5,042 bases of DNA, from positions 1-5,042 of the forward strand of contig PJER01000148.1 of NCBI GenBank assembly GCA_002825465.1, read 5' to 3'. Under the pieces are notes generated by a model, which saw nothing but the letters and a program-made list of their open reading frames with translations, was not told where the DNA came from and did not search any database. Origin of the DNA: Candidatus Thorarchaeota archaeon MP8T_1. Its GTDB lineage: Archaea; Asgardarchaeota; Thorarchaeia; Thorarchaeales; Thorarchaeaceae. A program made the translations under genes and the position numbers. The stretch's first letter is position 1. Each line of letters begins with the position of its first letter. Shown here piece by piece: positions 4,235 through 5,042 of this stretch.

Positions 4235-5042
4235 ATGATCAACAAAATGGTCGAGTTGGCTGAGGAGCTCTCTCGGGAAAGAAGAAAGGATCCGGAGCTA
4301 GCTTCGCGTATGGAACTTGCTGCACACGGACAATTTCCACGCTTCTTGTTAATTTCTCCTATCAATAGAAGCGCGCAAGATTTGCAGTTGTTTGGTATGA
4401 TAATGGGGGATGCTTTTCATGGCACACGAGTTCCAGGAAAGCCTCTTCTTCCTCCAAGAAAGTCACCATTTCTTTTTGGCGGACCAGCGGCTTACAATAG
4501 AGAATTTCCTAATGAACGAGGAGTCATTTTAACATTCGAGTATGATGAGCCTGATGCTGTAATCAGAGAATCGCTTGATAACGTTGTACTTCACCCAGAC
4601 CTGAAAGGAATCCCTGTTCTCGCATTTCGAGTTGACTACGAACTCGGACGAGCACGAATCATCCCACATGGCAAAGGCCGTAGTTATGAAACGGAAAACC
4701 AAATGGTTTCTCACTTGCGCAGACCGGATGAAATTGACGCAGAAACACTAGTATTGTTATGCTCAGATTCGCGAGTTCATCCACCTGAGACTCCGTACGG
4801 ACTTCCCATGGCTATCCTTACCCTTGGTGGATATATTCCCAAGTATACTGGACTTGATGATGAAACTTTACAGCTAAATGAGTTCTTTACAGAATGGTTA
4901 TCATCGAATTCCATATCGAGACATATTCTCATAATAGGCCATGGAAATTTCGAGGGCGAAGGCCATTCATGTGGTGCTGCGCAGGCATCTCTCAACCCCA
5001 CTAGTGTGAAGAACCCGTTTCTTCTTTTTGTTGTTGCTGAGC
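4235..5042 (+). CDS. beta-carbonic-anhydrase-like protein, 3'-truncated, with atypical zinc site
   Basis: The frame is open from ATG 4235 to the window end (269 residues, no stop), so it is partial. Residues 170-269 resemble the beta class of carbonic anhydrases, zinc enzymes interconverting CO2 and bicarbonate: strand L-V-L-L, then C-S-D-S-R-V at 176-181 (zinc Cys176, Asp178-Arg180 dyad), then I-L-I-I-G-H at 231-236 and H-S-C-G-A-A-Q-A at 244-251. Cys176 to His236 is 60 residues, close to 56 in E. coli Can (Cys42, His98). However, His236 and Cys246 are ten apart instead of three, with G-N-F-E-G-E-G-H-S between them and a second His at 244. The usual R-N-(A/V)-(G/A)-N stretch is replaced by L-T-L-G-G-Y. 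Residues 1-27 are a charged helix. About 28-141 may be a degenerate repeat of the same fold. ATG 4235 was chosen over an in-frame GTG at 4223, which lies too close to the GGGAG. Activity is uncertain; the family match is fair to good. Confidence 0.65.
   Translation, partial: MINKMVELAEELSRERRKDPELASRMELAAHGQFPRFLLISPINRSAQDLQLFGMIMGDAFHGTRVPGKPLLPPRKSPFLFGGPAAYNREFPNERGVILTFEYDEPDAVIRESLDNVVLHPDLKGIPVLAFRVDYELGRARIIPHGKGRSYETENQMVSHLRRPDEIDAETLVLLCSDSRVHPPETPYGLPMAILTLGGYIPKYTGLDDETLQLNEFFTEWLSSNSISRHILIIGHGNFEGEGHSCGAAQASLNPTSVKNPFLLFVVAE

Noticed and set aside
4415..4702. F-H-G-T-R plus E-T-E-N in the N-terminal half of the carbonic-anhydrase-like protein as an ADP-ribosyltransferase fold
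   Set aside because: The short motifs are suggestive of H-G-T and E-x-E patterns, but strand order and the NAD-binding context could not be supported, and the degenerate beta-CA reading fits the neighbouring residues better.
4529..5001. Two minus-strand frames (4529-4714 and 4777-5001) in the right-hand part
   Set aside because: Both lie antisense to the open plus-strand frame that carries carbonic-anhydrase motifs; they look like shadows.

Overview
The window looks like a chromosomal segment of an archaeon. It carries a proteasome alpha subunit with the archaeal N-terminal gate sequence. Promoter candidates are archaeal-type A/T boxes rather than -35/-10 pairs, and one start has a GGTGA-type ribosome site. 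The proteasome protein reads closer to TACK/Asgard-type sequences than to Thermoplasma, so a TACK or Asgard lineage is possible, but the window cannot settle this. No rRNA, tRNA, CRISPR array or mobile element was recognised.

Layout from left to right: (1) the 3' part of a cytosolic-looking PAS-PAS histidine kinase, cut by the left edge (1-1224, +). (2) A small unrecognised basic helical protein, tail-to-tail with the kinase (1231-1500, -). (3) A divergent intergenic stretch with promoter-like A/T boxes (1501-1655). (4) A radical SAM activating enzyme of the NrdG2/pyruvate-formate-lyase-activase type (1656-2351, +). (5) The proteasome alpha subunit psmA with its own promoter region (2455-3186, +). 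(6) A RimK-family ATP-grasp ligase convergent with psmA (3222-4118, -). (7) A divergent promoter region with a perfect 9-bp dyad (4119-4234). (8) The 5' 269 codons of a beta-carbonic-anhydrase-like gene, cut by the right edge (4235-5042, +).

The genes do not form one operon. Strands alternate, and most genes have their own promoter candidate. The kinase is signalling, the radical SAM enzyme suggests anaerobic metabolism, psmA is protein turnover, and the ATP-grasp ligase probably adds glutamate to a cofactor or protein.

The most unusual item is the last gene. Its second half has the C-S-D-S-R-V signature of beta-carbonic anhydrases, but the His...Cys half of the zinc site is stretched by an acidic/glycine insertion. 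Its first half can be read as a second, degenerate copy of the same fold lacking the metal ligands. A 21-base perfect dyad in its leader overlaps the likely ribosome-binding site.
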